A stretch of DNA of 64,000 nucleotides from Tenacibaculum sp. Bg11-29 (GCF_002836595.1 NZ_PJBB01000003.1:3347001-3411000), one strand, 5' to 3'; positions 44,318 to 54,504 are shown, counted from the first letter of the stretch. Numbers and translations: made by a program. The notes: generated by a model from the letters alone, not told the origin.

Positions 44318-46819
44318 TTATTCATTCGTTTTATCTCCCTTTACCGACAACATATTCGCAAATAATTTATAAGCCCCAGAAACACCAACAGGTAACTCTC
44401 TAAAAAAACTTAAACCGGTATATATATAATTTCCTTTTCCATATTTAGCGATTAACAAACTACCTTTTTTGGCTGTTTCTCCTTTATCATGCATCGATAA
44501 AATTGGTGTATATTCTTTACTCCATTTATTAGGAAAATACAATCCTCGTTCTTGAACCCAACCTTTAAAATCAGCTTCAGTAATTTTATTAGGGTAATTT
44601 AGAATAGAATGATTTTTAGATAATAAGGTAACTTTAGCATTTTCATCTGTTACTCTATCTCTTGATAATTTTAACTCAAACGGTGCTTTTATATCAACCC
44701 TTCTATTGGTATTATACTGAACTATCATATTACCACCATTCTTTACATATGCTAACAGATACTTTTGTTTAAATTGTAATTCTGTTAAAGTATTATAAGC
44801 ACGAATACCTACCACTACAGCATCGTAGTTTTGTAAGTTCTTTTCATTTATGTCCTTTGGCTTTATTTCTACTACACTATAACCTATTTGTCGTAAACTT
44901 TCAGGAATAGCATCTCCAGACCCTTGTATATATGCTATCTTATCACCTCTTTTCTTAATATTTAAACGAACTACTTTCGCTTGTGATGGTAATAAAATAG
45001 ACTGTTTAGGAATATGCTTGTAATTAATTTCAACTAATTCTTTATCGTATTTTTTATTATCAATAGTAGCTACTGCCTTTAAAATTCCTTCCGATTGATT
45101 ATTTGATGGTGTTATTTTAAAATCGACAAGCTGCTTATCTCCTTTTTGCGCTATACTAAATTTAGCCGTTTTAGGTGAAACGCTCCATCCTTTAGGAACC
45201 TCTAAAGAAACTAAACCATTTACATTCTTATCACCAGAACGAACCTCTAAAGAAACTTTTTTTGCTTCATTATTAGAAAAAATAAGTACTTTACTTTTTA
45301 ACCTTGTTGTAACTTTAGGTAAAACTTCAAAAGGTTCATAAACCTCTCCTTCATCCCTTTTAGAATATCTATAAATAACAGGTATTTTAAATTTAATTGG
45401 TTCGTTTTCTATAACCAAATTATAAGATATATGTAAAGGTCTTGTACTTTCTGGGTTTCCGATTAACTTTTTATTTTTAACAGTATACATACCCAAATCC
45501 CAAGGTTTATTTAACCAATATGGTGAAGAATAATCTACATTTTTAATAGTTACACTTTCTTTAAAGTTTTGCTTTGAATTAGGTGCTAACTCTAATTCTT
45601 TTAATATTTTTTTTCCTGTTGGAAGAATCTCAATACTAGATAATTCGATTAATAGGTTACTTCTATTTAATACTTCAAAGTTTACATTAAATGTACTATT
45701 AGGAGTTGTACTTGATGCATTTGCTGATGCTTCTAAATATAAACCTGCACAAGACTTTATAATTTGTTTAAGTTCTTTTGATTTTATTTTTTTCCAATGG
45801 GCATCTTTTAAGTTTTGAACTAACTTATAAGCTTTCATTAATTCACCAAGATGCTTTGATGGATTTACAAAATTAAAATTCTTTTCAACTTCATATAAAA
45901 TAGCGCCAATTTCTCCACCTCCTTCTACCCTATTCCAAGTAGTATTAATTCCTGAAAAAATATCATTTTTATCCTTAGGAAAATCTCCTTTTAAAAACTC
46001 AACATATTCTGTTTGACTTCCTCTAGTTGTTAACCGTCCAAAACCTTGACATAAATGCTGACTACTCGCCATAGAAGCTAGTTCGTTATTAGACAATCCT
46101 TTTAAAGGATAATAAGCTCCAATATCAAAACTTAACATCTTACTTTTATCTGCCTTTTCAAACTTTTCTCTACTTCCGTAAAACCACCAAGAAGTATTAA
46201 AGAATAAACGTTGTGGTTTCCATACACTTGTATTTTTTAATTGATTAGCGTATTTTGTTTTGTCATTAGCCAAGTCAAAAGCCTCAACACTCAACATCGC
46301 AGAAGAGGTATGATGCCCATGCGTAGTACCCGGCGTTCTATGATTAAAACGGTTAATAATTACATCTGGTTTAAATGTACGAATAGCCCAAACTACATCT
46401 GATAAGACTTTATCTTTATTCCAAATTTTTAATGTTTCATCTGGATGCTTCGAATAACCAAAATCATTCGCTCTAGAAAAACGCTGCTCACCACCATCTA
46501 ATCTTCTTGCAGCTAACAATTCTTGGGTACGAATTACACCTAGTAATTCTCTCATTTCTGAGCCAATTAAATTTTGTCCACCATCTCCACGAGTTAACGA
46601 TAAATAACCTGTTCTCGCTTTTTCATGATTTGATAGATAAGCAATTAAACGTGTATTTTCATCATCGGGATGTGCAGCTATATATAATGCTGATCCTAAA
46701 AAATTTAATTTTTGAAGCTGCTCATAAATTTGATTTGAAGTTAATTTTTGAGGTTTTTGAGCTATTATTGATAGAGAAATCAATAAAAAAGAGAAACAAA
46801 AAAGCGTTTTTTTGTACAT
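44318..46819 (-). CDS. Secreted PIG-L family deacetylase with large C-terminal region
   Basis: 833 residues from the ATG at 46817-46819; two codons upstream only a TTG is available. Signal peptide 1-20 (CFSFLLISLSIIAQ). The PIG-L/LmbE zinc motif AHPDDE is at 49-54 (His, Asp, Asp), with the third ligand in HGHHTSS. LTRGDGGQN and SRANDFGYS are family blocks. Beyond about residue 340 comes a long beta-rich region with NEW3-like segments and a GATase-like end (YDAVVVGIRAYN ... GNMIVQYNTN ... GKGNYIYTGLSF). Such proteins N-deacetylate amino sugars; here the product is probably extracytoplasmic glycan processing. Promoter box 23 bp upstream. Confidence 0.88.
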   Translation of the reverse strand: MYKKTLFCFSFLLISLSIIAQKPQKLTSNQIYEQLQKLNFLGSALYIAAHPDDENTRLIAYLSNHEKARTGYLSLTRGDGGQNLIGSEMRELLGVIRTQELLAARRLDGGEQRFSRANDFGYSKHPDETLKIWNKDKVLSDVVWAIRTFKPDVIINRFNHRTPGTTHGHHTSSAMLSVEAFDLANDKTKYANQLKNTSVWKPQRLFFNTSWWFYGSREKFEKADKSKMLSFDIGAYYPLKGLSNNELASMASSQHLCQGFGRLTTRGSQTEYVEFLKGDFPKDKNDIFSGINTTWNRVEGGGEIGAILYEVEKNFNFVNPSKHLGELMKAYKLVQNLKDAHWKKIKSKELKQIIKSCAGLYLEASANASSTTPNSTFNVNFEVLNRSNLLIELSSIEILPTGKKILKELELAPNSKQNFKESVTIKNVDYSSPYWLNKPWDLGMYTVKNKKLIGNPESTRPLHISYNLVIENEPIKFKIPVIYRYSKRDEGEVYEPFEVLPKVTTRLKSKVLIFSNNEAKKVSLEVRSGDKNVNGLVSLEVPKGWSVSPKTAKFSIAQKGDKQLVDFKITPSNNQSEGILKAVATIDNKKYDKELVEINYKHIPKQSILLPSQAKVVRLNIKKRGDKIAYIQGSGDAIPESLRQIGYSVVEIKPKDINEKNLQNYDAVVVGIRAYNTLTELQFKQKYLLAYVKNGGNMIVQYNTNRRVDIKAPFELKLSRDRVTDENAKVTLLSKNHSILNYPNKITEADFKGWVQERGLYFPNKWSKEYTPILSMHDKGETAKKGSLLIAKYGKGNYIYTGLSFFRELPVGVSGAYKLFANMLSVKGDKTNE

Positions 46820-46841
46820 TTTCAATATTTTGGTTGATTAA

Positions 46842-46849
46842 CAAATGTA
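46842..46849 (-). promoter_or_regulatory. Candidate -7 box for the PIG-L deacetylase gene
   Basis: On the minus strand TACATTTG, an exact TAnnTTTG match, 23 bp before the ATG at 46819. Confidence 0.45.
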
Positions 46850-46960
46850 CCTTTTTTAACTTGTGCTTTTACGACATTAACAAAATGCTAACATTTCATA
46901 GTAAATAAATTATTTACTTAGCATTAAAGAGCTTTAAAAGAGTTACCATTATCACCTTTT

Positions 46961-47551
46961 TTATTCCATTTTTAATGTTGTCTCTTTTATTCTATTTTCA
47001 TTAATAATTTTATCTACCTCAGCAGTTAAATAAATTCTATTTAAATAATCTGGACAAATTCTATTTGCTGTTTTTACATAGTCATCCATAAAATTAAATA
47101 CATCAATTACCCCTTCAGTGAAAAGATGAATTATTTCTTTTTTATATCTGATTTGGATTCTTCCTTTTTTTCTTTTCTCGGATGACATTCGCTTTTCGTT
47201 CCTAACAAGAAAACTTTCAAAATCCCAGACCGTATCATTTTTTGAAATAGTTTTATTATAAACTAATTCCCAATTAGGGATACCTTGGTAAGTCGCACTA
47301 TAATACTCTGATTTGATTGTTAAAGAATCATTTTTTTTAGTTACTACTATTCTTTCTTGTGCGCTTGAGGTACAAACAGAATGTTCTATAAAAATATTCA
47401 GCGTATCTATTTCAGTCATTTTATGTTTAAAATCACAATAATCAGATTTTAAAATAAATTCAGACTTCACCAATTCTATTTTCTTTTTAGTTTCTTTTTT
47501 ACAAGAAACCAAAATCAGAACCATAATTACTATTTTAGATAAGTTTTTCAA
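46961..47551 (-). CDS. Small lipoprotein of unknown function (TTG start)
   Basis: 196 residues. The start is TTG at 47549-47551: it gives a full lipoprotein signal (MKNLSKIVIMVLILVSC, Cys17). The only in-frame ATG (codon 10) would leave just seven residues before the Cys. The mature protein begins KKETKKK and contains a Cys pair (SDYCDFKH, SVCTSS) and a charged middle (RMSSEKRKKGRI). No family recognised. It stands alone between the PIG-L and YciI-like genes. Confidence 0.65.
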   Translation of the reverse strand: MKNLSKIVIMVLILVSCKKETKKKIELVKSEFILKSDYCDFKHKMTEIDTLNIFIEHSVCTSSAQERIVVTKKNDSLTIKSEYYSATYQGIPNWELVYNKTISKNDTVWDFESFLVRNEKRMSSEKRKKGRIQIRYKKEIIHLFTEGVIDVFNFMDDYVKTANRICPDYLNRIYLTAEVDKIINENRIKETTLKME

Positions 47552-47710
47552 ATTACGTAGAATAACATTTAAAATAAATATATAAAGTTAATTGCTAAAA
47601 ACTAATTTATAGTCTTATTTTTTTCTCTAAAGAACTACTTACTAAAGTTTAAATTAGCCATTAAAAATCGGTATTAATTATAATAGCTCTTAACAGCGTG
47701 TCCTTATTTA

Positions 47711-47998
47711 TTATTCTATTAAGAACCTCAATTCACTACAAGTTTTACTAGGTACAAACTCTGTTAATTCATAGTTAGCTAACCCATTTATATTAAAAGG
47801 ATCTTTTTTAATAATTCTTTCCAATGCTGTTTTGCTCTTTATTTTAGATAATATAATTCCTCCTGTTCTTGGTGTTTTACGACCAGAAACTAAAAAATTA
47901 CCCAATTTATATTGCTCATCAAGAAATTTAACATGCTCATTTAAAAATTGGTCAACTTTTTCCAATTCCGTTTTGTAAGTTATATTTATAATGAACAT
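47711..47998 (-). CDS. YciI-like protein
   Basis: 95 residues, the usual length of this family. MFIINITYKTELEKVD, HVKFLDEQYKLGNFLVSGRKTPRTGGIIL and KDPFNINGLANYELTEF fit the YCII ferredoxin-like fold. The central His (in NEHVKFLD) matches the family's putative catalytic histidine. Function is unproven for most members; dimeric small-molecule enzymes or stress proteins are known. Probably monocistronic. Confidence 0.8.
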   Translation of the reverse strand: MFIINITYKTELEKVDQFLNEHVKFLDEQYKLGNFLVSGRKTPRTGGIILSKIKSKTALERIIKKDPFNINGLANYELTEFVPSKTCSELRFLIE

Positions 47999-48097
47999 TC
48001 TTCTTAAATTTTATTGTTTATTTTTATTGGTATATGTTATGCAATATTAAATAAAAAAAAGTAAAACCTAAAAAATAAGTACTTTCGATTATATAGT

Positions 48098-48772
48098 TTA
48101 AGCTACTGGCTTTTTATTCCGATTTATTATTAAACCATCAATAAATGCTCCAGGTAATTCAATTAAATACTCATTTATTCGTAATATTTCAATCACCTTT
48201 TGCATATTATTTGATTCATTATTTAAAATAGAACTCATTTCTCTTAACGACTCTGTTGTTTGAATAAACTTCATTAAAGAATATGTATCTAGTTCTCCAT
48301 ATTCAAGGTTATTAATAATCTGTACATCTAAGAACTGTTTAGTAGATGAACTAATAAATGAACAGCCTTTACCATGAAAATGGTATTTCCATTCACCATT
48401 TATACTCCCTCTTTGCTTATCACTTCTATTTATTTTTAAATCATATATTTCACCTGAATTACTCAGATTAATATTAAAAGTATCAGCCATAAGGTTCATA
48501 AGGTAATGAGCTTTTTTATCAAACAGTTCAATACACTTATAAAATCCATTTAGATTTTCCAATACTGTTTTCGTAGAGATACTCGGAACAATATAAAGTT
48601 TATTCATCCACTTAATTTCACTAACGACATACTTAGCTAATTCTTCTTGAAGATTAGCTATATAGTTTCTACTAAAACTCTGTTCAGTCAAAACAAATAA
48701 CAAAGTCTCGTTTTCAACTAAAAGATTCTTTACTTTTTTAATTTCTAGAGGCTTTTTAATATCTATAGTCAT
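48098..48772 (-). CDS. Uncharacterised protein at the edge of the accessory island
   Basis: 224 residues from the ATG at 48770-48772; the frame continues seven codons upstream only with a TTG. No signal peptide or membrane segment. A notable block is GEWKYHFHGKGCSFIS (about 143-158), with His-rich HFHGKGC, followed by a helical C-terminus ending NRNKKPVA. The HFHGxGC pattern recalls some domain-of-unknown-function proteins linked to immunity genes, but I cannot name the family with confidence. It lies 74 bp downstream of the glycosyltransferase gene and may be the last gene of the island operon. Confidence 0.6.
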   Translation of the reverse strand: MTIDIKKPLEIKKVKNLLVENETLLFVLTEQSFSRNYIANLQEELAKYVVSEIKWMNKLYIVPSISTKTVLENLNGFYKCIELFDKKAHYLMNLMADTFNINLSNSGEIYDLKINRSDKQRGSINGEWKYHFHGKGCSFISSSTKQFLDVQIINNLEYGELDTYSLMKFIQTTESLREMSSILNNESNNMQKVIEILRINEYLIELPGAFIDGLIINRNKKPVA

Positions 48773-48846
48773 ATTTATACTTTTAAATAACAATTATATT
48801 CAATGTTATATATCCCACTTTATAAACAATACAAACTTAAATATTT

Positions 48847-51003
48847 TTAAGCTTTAATTATTGAATGAATCTGATGAGTATCTATTGAGTGCCACCTTTT
48901 ATCTAAAGTATTTTTAGTACTCGTATTTTCATGGTGAATACTAGCTACAAATCCTTTTTGGTAATTGTGCGCTATAACACTTACTCCTTCTTGCCATACA
49001 AAAGCATTATCCTCACCAATTGTAATGTTTTTAAAAGGTCTTTTTTGCCAAGTATTTTTAGTGTAGGCCATCGTAGCACCTGCGACCCATGCTTTTTCTT
49101 CTTTTGGGTATTGATACAACCAAGCTTCTTGCTTTTTTGAATCGTAAAAATATAATTTAGATAAGCCACAAACATCGGCATTATTAGACTGTAAAGTACT
49201 TACTTGATACGCTAACCAATCAGCTGCATACCAATCATCATCATCCCAATGCACTATAATTTCACCCGTTGACTTACTACAACAGAAATTACGTTTTGCT
49301 CCTAAAGACATTCCCTTACGTAATCTAAAGTATTTTATATTTTCTTGATCTGGAACTAAATGTTCAATTGAATTACTGCCATCATCTGCAATAATCAATT
49401 CTTTATTAGCATAATTTTGATTCCTGAAATTTTGAATAGCTTGTTCAATAAATTGTGAGCGATTACTGGTTGGCATAATACAACTCACTTTTTTTATTGA
49501 TTGTCGTTTTTTGGTATAAAATAGTTTATGCTGTTTAACCAATTCAAACTCTTCACATTTAATCCAACCATCAGGGTTTGGAGTTAGTCCTAACTTAAAT
49601 TTCCATGTATTAGCTTTGTGTCTTAAATAAGTGTATTCATTTTTTGGTGCTATTTTTTTAAGTGTTGCATTCTTATAAATTGCTTGCATTAAAAAATCGG
49701 CATCTTCTCTTAGTGATGTATTAGGATATGGCCCTGCAATTTCCCATACCTTTTTTAGAAAAACAAGTGTTCCCCCACACACACCTTTAACAAACAATTG
49801 TTGATATAATTCACTCGTACATTTCCAAAAACTCCAATCATCTAATCCAAAAAAGGTTGTATTTTCAAATGCAGTAATATCACATTTACCATCTATTATA
49901 GGTTGCACCTGTTCGGTAATTCTCTTTGCCCCATACAAATCATCATCATCCCATTGAACAATAATTTCTCCTTTTGAATGTGTACATGCAATATTTCGTT
50001 TCCCTCCTATACTTAACTCTGTAACTTTTATAAAATGAATATTTTTATCTTCTGGTAAATTTTCAGGAAGATCTGTTGCTTCATTATAAACAATAACCAG
50101 TTCTTTATTAGGGTAGTCTTGTTGTAAAAAATACAGTATCGCTTGTGTTATGTACGTTGCACGATTAGCAGTAGGCATAATACAACTTACTAAAGGTGTT
50201 TTGTCTATTTTTTTTTTATTTAAAAAAAAATTAGTAGTTCCATGCGCTTTCTTTTTTACATTTTTAGTTTCAGATAAATAATTAGCTTTAAGTGTTTTTA
50301 TATTTATTAAGTTCTCTAAATCTAATTTCCTAACTTTTATTCTTAAAGCATGTGCGTCTATTTCTTGATTACAATAACTATCTATTAACAATCTTGTTAC
50401 ATCAACATTTGCTAAGAAAACTGTTTTTTTACCTTTTAAACTAACTCTTACATTGTAATCTAACACCCAATAATCTTCTGTATTATAAGTCACATCAGCA
50501 AGTCCAATTTCATCTACAATTTCTTTTTTTACGAGATAACAACAATTAGAGGTATTATTTTCTAATGATTTTTCTTTCCATCGTACACTTTCTTCTTCCA
50601 AACAATCGGTAAAATGGTTATTTTTTAATTGCTGTTGGTAAATAAGGTTTGGTGATACACTACCGTGTTCTGGAAAATGATTAAGGTGAATAATCATTTT
50701 AAGAAGTTTAGGTATAGTTACTTCTACTCCTGCTTCTAATAACAAAAAAGCATCTGCTCCTTTTGTATTAATTAGTTGATTAAAAAAAGTTACATTTGAA
50801 GTAAAACCACTACTCGGAAGTGTTGAAATAAATGAAAAATTATTAGCAATCTCACTTTCTTGTAAAAAAACTTGATTGATAAAAAACGGATTCCCATAAT
50901 TAATAAATTCTAATGTTTTTTTAACAACAGACGCACTTATTTGTTTAGGAATAATTATTCCTATATTTATTTTTTGAATTAGCTTATTACCTAACATATG
51001 CAT
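48847..51003 (-). CDS. Multi-domain family 2 glycosyltransferase with two tandem GT-A domains
   Basis: 718 residues, no signal peptide. Residues about 10-230 resemble a degenerate GT2 fold (LINTKGADAFLLLEAGVEV). A first full GT2 domain starts at about 273 (VSCIMPTANRATYITQAI) with nucleotide/metal motif WDDDD and a later LREDADFLMQ acid. A second starts near 507 (VSCIMPTSNRSQFIEQAI) with IVHWDDDDWY and IGEDNAFVW. The two GT2 domains are clear internal duplicates. Two nearby ATGs (51003, 50997) are possible. It overlaps the tail-collar gene's end by 11-17 bp, so it is co-translated with it. It may glycosylate one of the island's surface proteins; inference from context. Confidence 0.85.
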   Translation of the reverse strand: MHMLGNKLIQKINIGIIIPKQISASVVKKTLEFINYGNPFFINQVFLQESEIANNFSFISTLPSSGFTSNVTFFNQLINTKGADAFLLLEAGVEVTIPKLLKMIIHLNHFPEHGSVSPNLIYQQQLKNNHFTDCLEEESVRWKEKSLENNTSNCCYLVKKEIVDEIGLADVTYNTEDYWVLDYNVRVSLKGKKTVFLANVDVTRLLIDSYCNQEIDAHALRIKVRKLDLENLINIKTLKANYLSETKNVKKKAHGTTNFFLNKKKIDKTPLVSCIMPTANRATYITQAILYFLQQDYPNKELVIVYNEATDLPENLPEDKNIHFIKVTELSIGGKRNIACTHSKGEIIVQWDDDDLYGAKRITEQVQPIIDGKCDITAFENTTFFGLDDWSFWKCTSELYQQLFVKGVCGGTLVFLKKVWEIAGPYPNTSLREDADFLMQAIYKNATLKKIAPKNEYTYLRHKANTWKFKLGLTPNPDGWIKCEEFELVKQHKLFYTKKRQSIKKVSCIMPTSNRSQFIEQAIQNFRNQNYANKELIIADDGSNSIEHLVPDQENIKYFRLRKGMSLGAKRNFCCSKSTGEIIVHWDDDDWYAADWLAYQVSTLQSNNADVCGLSKLYFYDSKKQEAWLYQYPKEEKAWVAGATMAYTKNTWQKRPFKNITIGEDNAFVWQEGVSVIAHNYQKGFVASIHHENTSTKNTLDKRWHSIDTHQIHSIIKA

Positions 51004-51655
51004 ATTTTATAAGATAATTAACATACATATTCTTAGGCCTAGTTTCTAAACTTATTCTTACATTTCCGTTAATCGGATTAGCATCAATAGCACTTGTAGC
51101 CCCTCCTGTTAAATCAGGGGTATCTACAGCCAAAGGAACTGGAGTGGATCCTGGTTGAACTGGACTCGTAGGTTTAGATGCTTTTGAGTATTGATGTTTA
51201 TGTTCTTGCAGCGTATCTTCTTGTACTGAACCGATTTTATTTAAATTAGTAGCTGTTGGTTCTTTTTGATTTACTAAAGTTCGCTTATCAAAATCTGGAT
51301 CATTTTCTGAACTTCCTGAAGAGCCTCTAAGAAAGTACCCCCTATAATCGGGGATACGAAATTGTTGATCAGCTGGTAAATTATCGTTAACATCTGTCGG
51401 TTCGCCTTCGAGACTATATAAAAAACCCAGTGCTTGAAAAAGTTCAGGATAAGCCCTACAATACAATAGTCGTCCATCACAAACCATCCAACCATATCCT
51501 TCTATATTATTAGTTATTCCTGTTTCTGATTTAGCAGCTGTATATACTTGCGCTGTATCTGGCGGAGATGAAACAGGTGTACTTATAATACCTGCATAAG
51601 ATATAATTGCCCCTACAGGTGTATCGCTATTAAAATTTGTAAATGTAGGTATCAT
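50987..51655 (-). CDS. Phage tail collar domain protein (tail-fibre/microcystin-dependent protein type)
   Basis: 222 residues, no signal peptide. The collar-domain order is complete: PVGAIISYAG (about 13-22), GWMVCDGRLLYCRAYPELFQALG, FRIPDYRGYFLRG, a DPDFDKR loop, VQEDTLQEHKHQ with the conserved His pair, a Pro/Thr/Gly-rich variable loop, and the closing RPKNMYVNYLIKY. Such domains cap phage tail fibres and occur in exported bacterial proteins. No sheath, tube, baseplate or capsid gene is in the window. Its start overlaps the stop of the 949-residue gene by one base (ATG/TAA type) and its end overlaps the glycosyltransferase start. Confidence 0.85.
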   Translation of the reverse strand: MIPTFTNFNSDTPVGAIISYAGIISTPVSSPPDTAQVYTAAKSETGITNNIEGYGWMVCDGRLLYCRAYPELFQALGFLYSLEGEPTDVNDNLPADQQFRIPDYRGYFLRGSSGSSENDPDFDKRTLVNQKEPTATNLNKIGSVQEDTLQEHKHQYSKASKPTSPVQPGSTPVPLAVDTPDLTGGATSAIDANPINGNVRISLETRPKNMYVNYLIKYAYVR

Positions 51656-54504
51656 TATATTGAAGGTATTTCATTTGTATTATAAGGCAATTCTTTTCCT
51701 TCTTGTAGCCATTGCATATTTGTTGGTACTAATATTTCCCAAGGTTCATAAACTATGTTTCTATCAATATTATTCGTTTTACTTGCTTTTTTAATTGCTA
51801 CTGTTACAGGTTTGTCTTGCTCAATTACTGGTGTAACGATATTAGATATCCAAGAAACTAATCCGGTACTTAAATAATATAACATTTTAGTATTAAAACC
51901 AGGGGTAACAGGTACCATAACGCGAATATGTTTGGTACTTAAAGAATCATCTGTTAGTTCGTTATTATGAAAATTGCTTATAGCAGTACTTATTTTACCT
52001 TTTTGTAAAACATCATTTTCTTCGTAAAACTCATAGGTACTTTCTCCCCATTCCATAGCTGTTTCAAAAAATTGATAATATGCTGGTTCATTTACATCGG
52101 TTAAATAACTAGATGGTGGCGATGAACTATCTGTTTTTTTGATATTTAATTCATAGAGCATTTTTTTACAAGACTTAATAATTGATTTATTCATTAAATC
52201 TTTTCTTCTTGCTTTGTTTCGGCTCTTAATATCATTTACCTCTTCTTTTACATTTGCTATATTTTCTTTGTACGCCTTCATTATAGCGTCATATACTTTA
52301 ATTTTCCACGCATTCATTAACCTACTTGAAGGAGTATTTGATACACTTACATTTACATAAAAACTAAGTGCATTAGGTGGTGAATAAGAAACAGTTTCAT
52401 TTAATACTATTGGAATCGAAATGCTGTTATTTTGAGGTATACCTATCGTATTAGCAGCTTCTACATATTTATTTTTACTCGAATTAAGATCTATTTTATT
52501 AGTACCAACAAGTAATGTCATATCTGCATTTATAACTGCATTCACCTCTATTTGAGAAGGTATATACCCCTCTTCTATAGTTAACATCTGTGCGGTAAGT
52601 ACTTTATCTTCATTAAAAAAAGTGTAAAATGTTTTTAACTCATCAGGTGGTAAAACAACATTTGTTACCCCATAATCAGCCGCTAAGACATTGTAATTTT
52701 CACGAGTAATTGATTTAAAAGAAGTAATTGGTTTTAGCCTATTTACAGGCGCAATCAATCCGTTTTCAATATTTCTAAAAGTTGATTCAAGTTTCGGGAA
52801 AGGTTTATCTATAAGGAACTCTAAAATAAAACGATTACCATAATTAATTACTTGGGCATTGTATACTTTATTTACCCAATTATATATACCTCTTACATTT
52901 TGCTCATTGTTTCTATTATCTAAAGTATGTACTATCGTTTCTTTCGTTTTATTAACTTGATTTCGTGTAAAAACTTGCTTTATATTTTTCCCCATTCTAG
53001 CTATTGTTTTATTCAATACCTTTTTAGCAAAATGAGCATCATTCGTGTTTTCGGTTAAATCTGGTGTTCTTATGTGTGAAATTGATCCATTATAAGTTCC
53101 TGTTGTAGGTGGTCCATAAGAAGTTTCTAATTTATTATAATCATCAATAGTAGTATCGGTTCCTGAAAGTGTATTACCAATTTCAATATTTAATCCATCT
53201 AAACTACCTAATTGCTGACTACCGTTTCTTAAAAACACGTCATTAGAGTTCGTGGTAGTTTCACTTATTTCTTGTAATAAAGCATTACTACGTTCTTTAA
53301 TTTCTCCAGAAAGCACGTTTTCTATATGCGCAATTTCTCCTGGTTTATACCCTATTAATTTATGTTGAATCATATGTAAATCTCCAATAGCATAAGGAAT
53401 AATAGTTTTATTAATGGATGATACATTTTGATTATAATCAACTGCTAGAAGAGGAAATACAGGTGTTGGTAAAACTATTGATGCTTTTATTAAATGTTCA
53501 ATTGTTGTTAATGAGCTTGTTTCTGAATTTAAAATGTTCTCTAAAATATTACATACTAACAAAATTTTAATTTCATTTTCCAATCCTTTAGCATTGTAAA
53601 AATTAAGTACAGAAAGCGCAAATACATTTTGCCATATTCTATCCTTTAATTCAAGATACTTTTTACTATTAATCAGATCTTTTAATTCAACTAAACTTAA
53701 GGTCAGTTTTTCATGCATTAATATTTCTAATTCTTCTAAGCCTAATACGCTACCTTTCTGAATAGTATCATAAACATCAGGAAAAATTTTATAAGGTATT
53801 GGAAGAGTAGCAGTACTGGTAATATATTGATCAGTATACGGAGGAACTCCATTAATAAAATTAAAAGCCTCTTCTGTTATTTTTCCATATGCATTAGGGG
53901 CTGGAATACCATTACTATTAAAATTAGATAAAAAACTATTGTATAAATTAGGTACAACAGGACTGCTAGTAATAGGGTTATAATTCATAAAATACGCCTC
54001 CTCCATTTTGGTTAAATTAGGCCATTTTTTTAAATATAAATAAGGAAATAAATCGTTATAATCATTAGATAAAACAGGATCTGCCGTAGGTATTGGTTTT
54101 GGTACTGGCATTGGAGGTACGGGAATAGGTACTGGTATTGGGTCAGGTCTAGGCTCAATATTACTAGGCACCTTCAAAATGTTTCCTTCAAAATGATTCT
54201 CTAAGTTGTAACAGTAATGAGCATTAATAAATATATAACATTCATTATTAACTTTATAAAGTTTCATCTCCCCCTTAATATTAATATTATCAGGAAATGA
54301 AAGTTCAAATATTTCGTTTGAATCTGTACATAAACAACCTTCCCAAATAAAGGTGTCTTTAGGTTTATCTTTTCTTAATAATTTGTAGCTAACATAACGA
54401 CATCCAAAATCTTCACATTCTGATGATTTTGATTCTTTTTCTTCAAATGAAAATTCGAAAAGAAATTGTTTTCTATTACATGTTTCTAATTGATATGTAT
54501 ACAT
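51655..54504 (-). CDS. Large island protein of unknown function (949 residues)
   Basis: No signal peptide or membrane helix. Residues 1-110 are a Cys-containing beta domain (CEDFGCRYVSY, WEGCLCTDSN, AHYCYNL). Residues about 113-140 are a Pro-Val-rich stretch (PIPVPIPVPPMPVPKP). A helical region follows. Near residue 400 is the block GYKPGEIAHIENVLSGEIKER; I have the impression that an IENVL-GE-KER motif recurs in other large uncharacterised bacterial proteins, unchecked. Later segments are beta-rich (IPIVLNETVSYSPPNALSFYVNVSVS) and helical (YKENIANVKEEVNDIKSRNKARRK). The C-terminus has YEPWEILVPT. It is the largest island gene and is coupled to the tail-collar gene. Confidence 0.75.
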   Translation of the reverse strand: MYTYQLETCNRKQFLFEFSFEEKESKSSECEDFGCRYVSYKLLRKDKPKDTFIWEGCLCTDSNEIFELSFPDNINIKGEMKLYKVNNECYIFINAHYCYNLENHFEGNILKVPSNIEPRPDPIPVPIPVPPMPVPKPIPTADPVLSNDYNDLFPYLYLKKWPNLTKMEEAYFMNYNPITSSPVVPNLYNSFLSNFNSNGIPAPNAYGKITEEAFNFINGVPPYTDQYITSTATLPIPYKIFPDVYDTIQKGSVLGLEELEILMHEKLTLSLVELKDLINSKKYLELKDRIWQNVFALSVLNFYNAKGLENEIKILLVCNILENILNSETSSLTTIEHLIKASIVLPTPVFPLLAVDYNQNVSSINKTIIPYAIGDLHMIQHKLIGYKPGEIAHIENVLSGEIKERSNALLQEISETTTNSNDVFLRNGSQQLGSLDGLNIEIGNTLSGTDTTIDDYNKLETSYGPPTTGTYNGSISHIRTPDLTENTNDAHFAKKVLNKTIARMGKNIKQVFTRNQVNKTKETIVHTLDNRNNEQNVRGIYNWVNKVYNAQVINYGNRFILEFLIDKPFPKLESTFRNIENGLIAPVNRLKPITSFKSITRENYNVLAADYGVTNVVLPPDELKTFYTFFNEDKVLTAQMLTIEEGYIPSQIEVNAVINADMTLLVGTNKIDLNSSKNKYVEAANTIGIPQNNSISIPIVLNETVSYSPPNALSFYVNVSVSNTPSSRLMNAWKIKVYDAIMKAYKENIANVKEEVNDIKSRNKARRKDLMNKSIIKSCKKMLYELNIKKTDSSSPPSSYLTDVNEPAYYQFFETAMEWGESTYEFYEENDVLQKGKISTAISNFHNNELTDDSLSTKHIRVMVPVTPGFNTKMLYYLSTGLVSWISNIVTPVIEQDKPVTVAIKKASKTNNIDRNIVYEPWEILVPTNMQWLQEGKELPYNTNEIPSI

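Noticed and set aside
48931..49181. Overlapping short ORFs inside the glycosyltransferase gene
   Set aside because: They lie wholly within the second GT2 domain in other frames and resemble nothing.
50987..51655. Prophage or tailocin call based on the tail-collar domain
   Set aside because: No tube, sheath, baseplate, capsid, terminase, lysis or integrase gene is in the window. Collar domains also occur in non-phage exported proteins.
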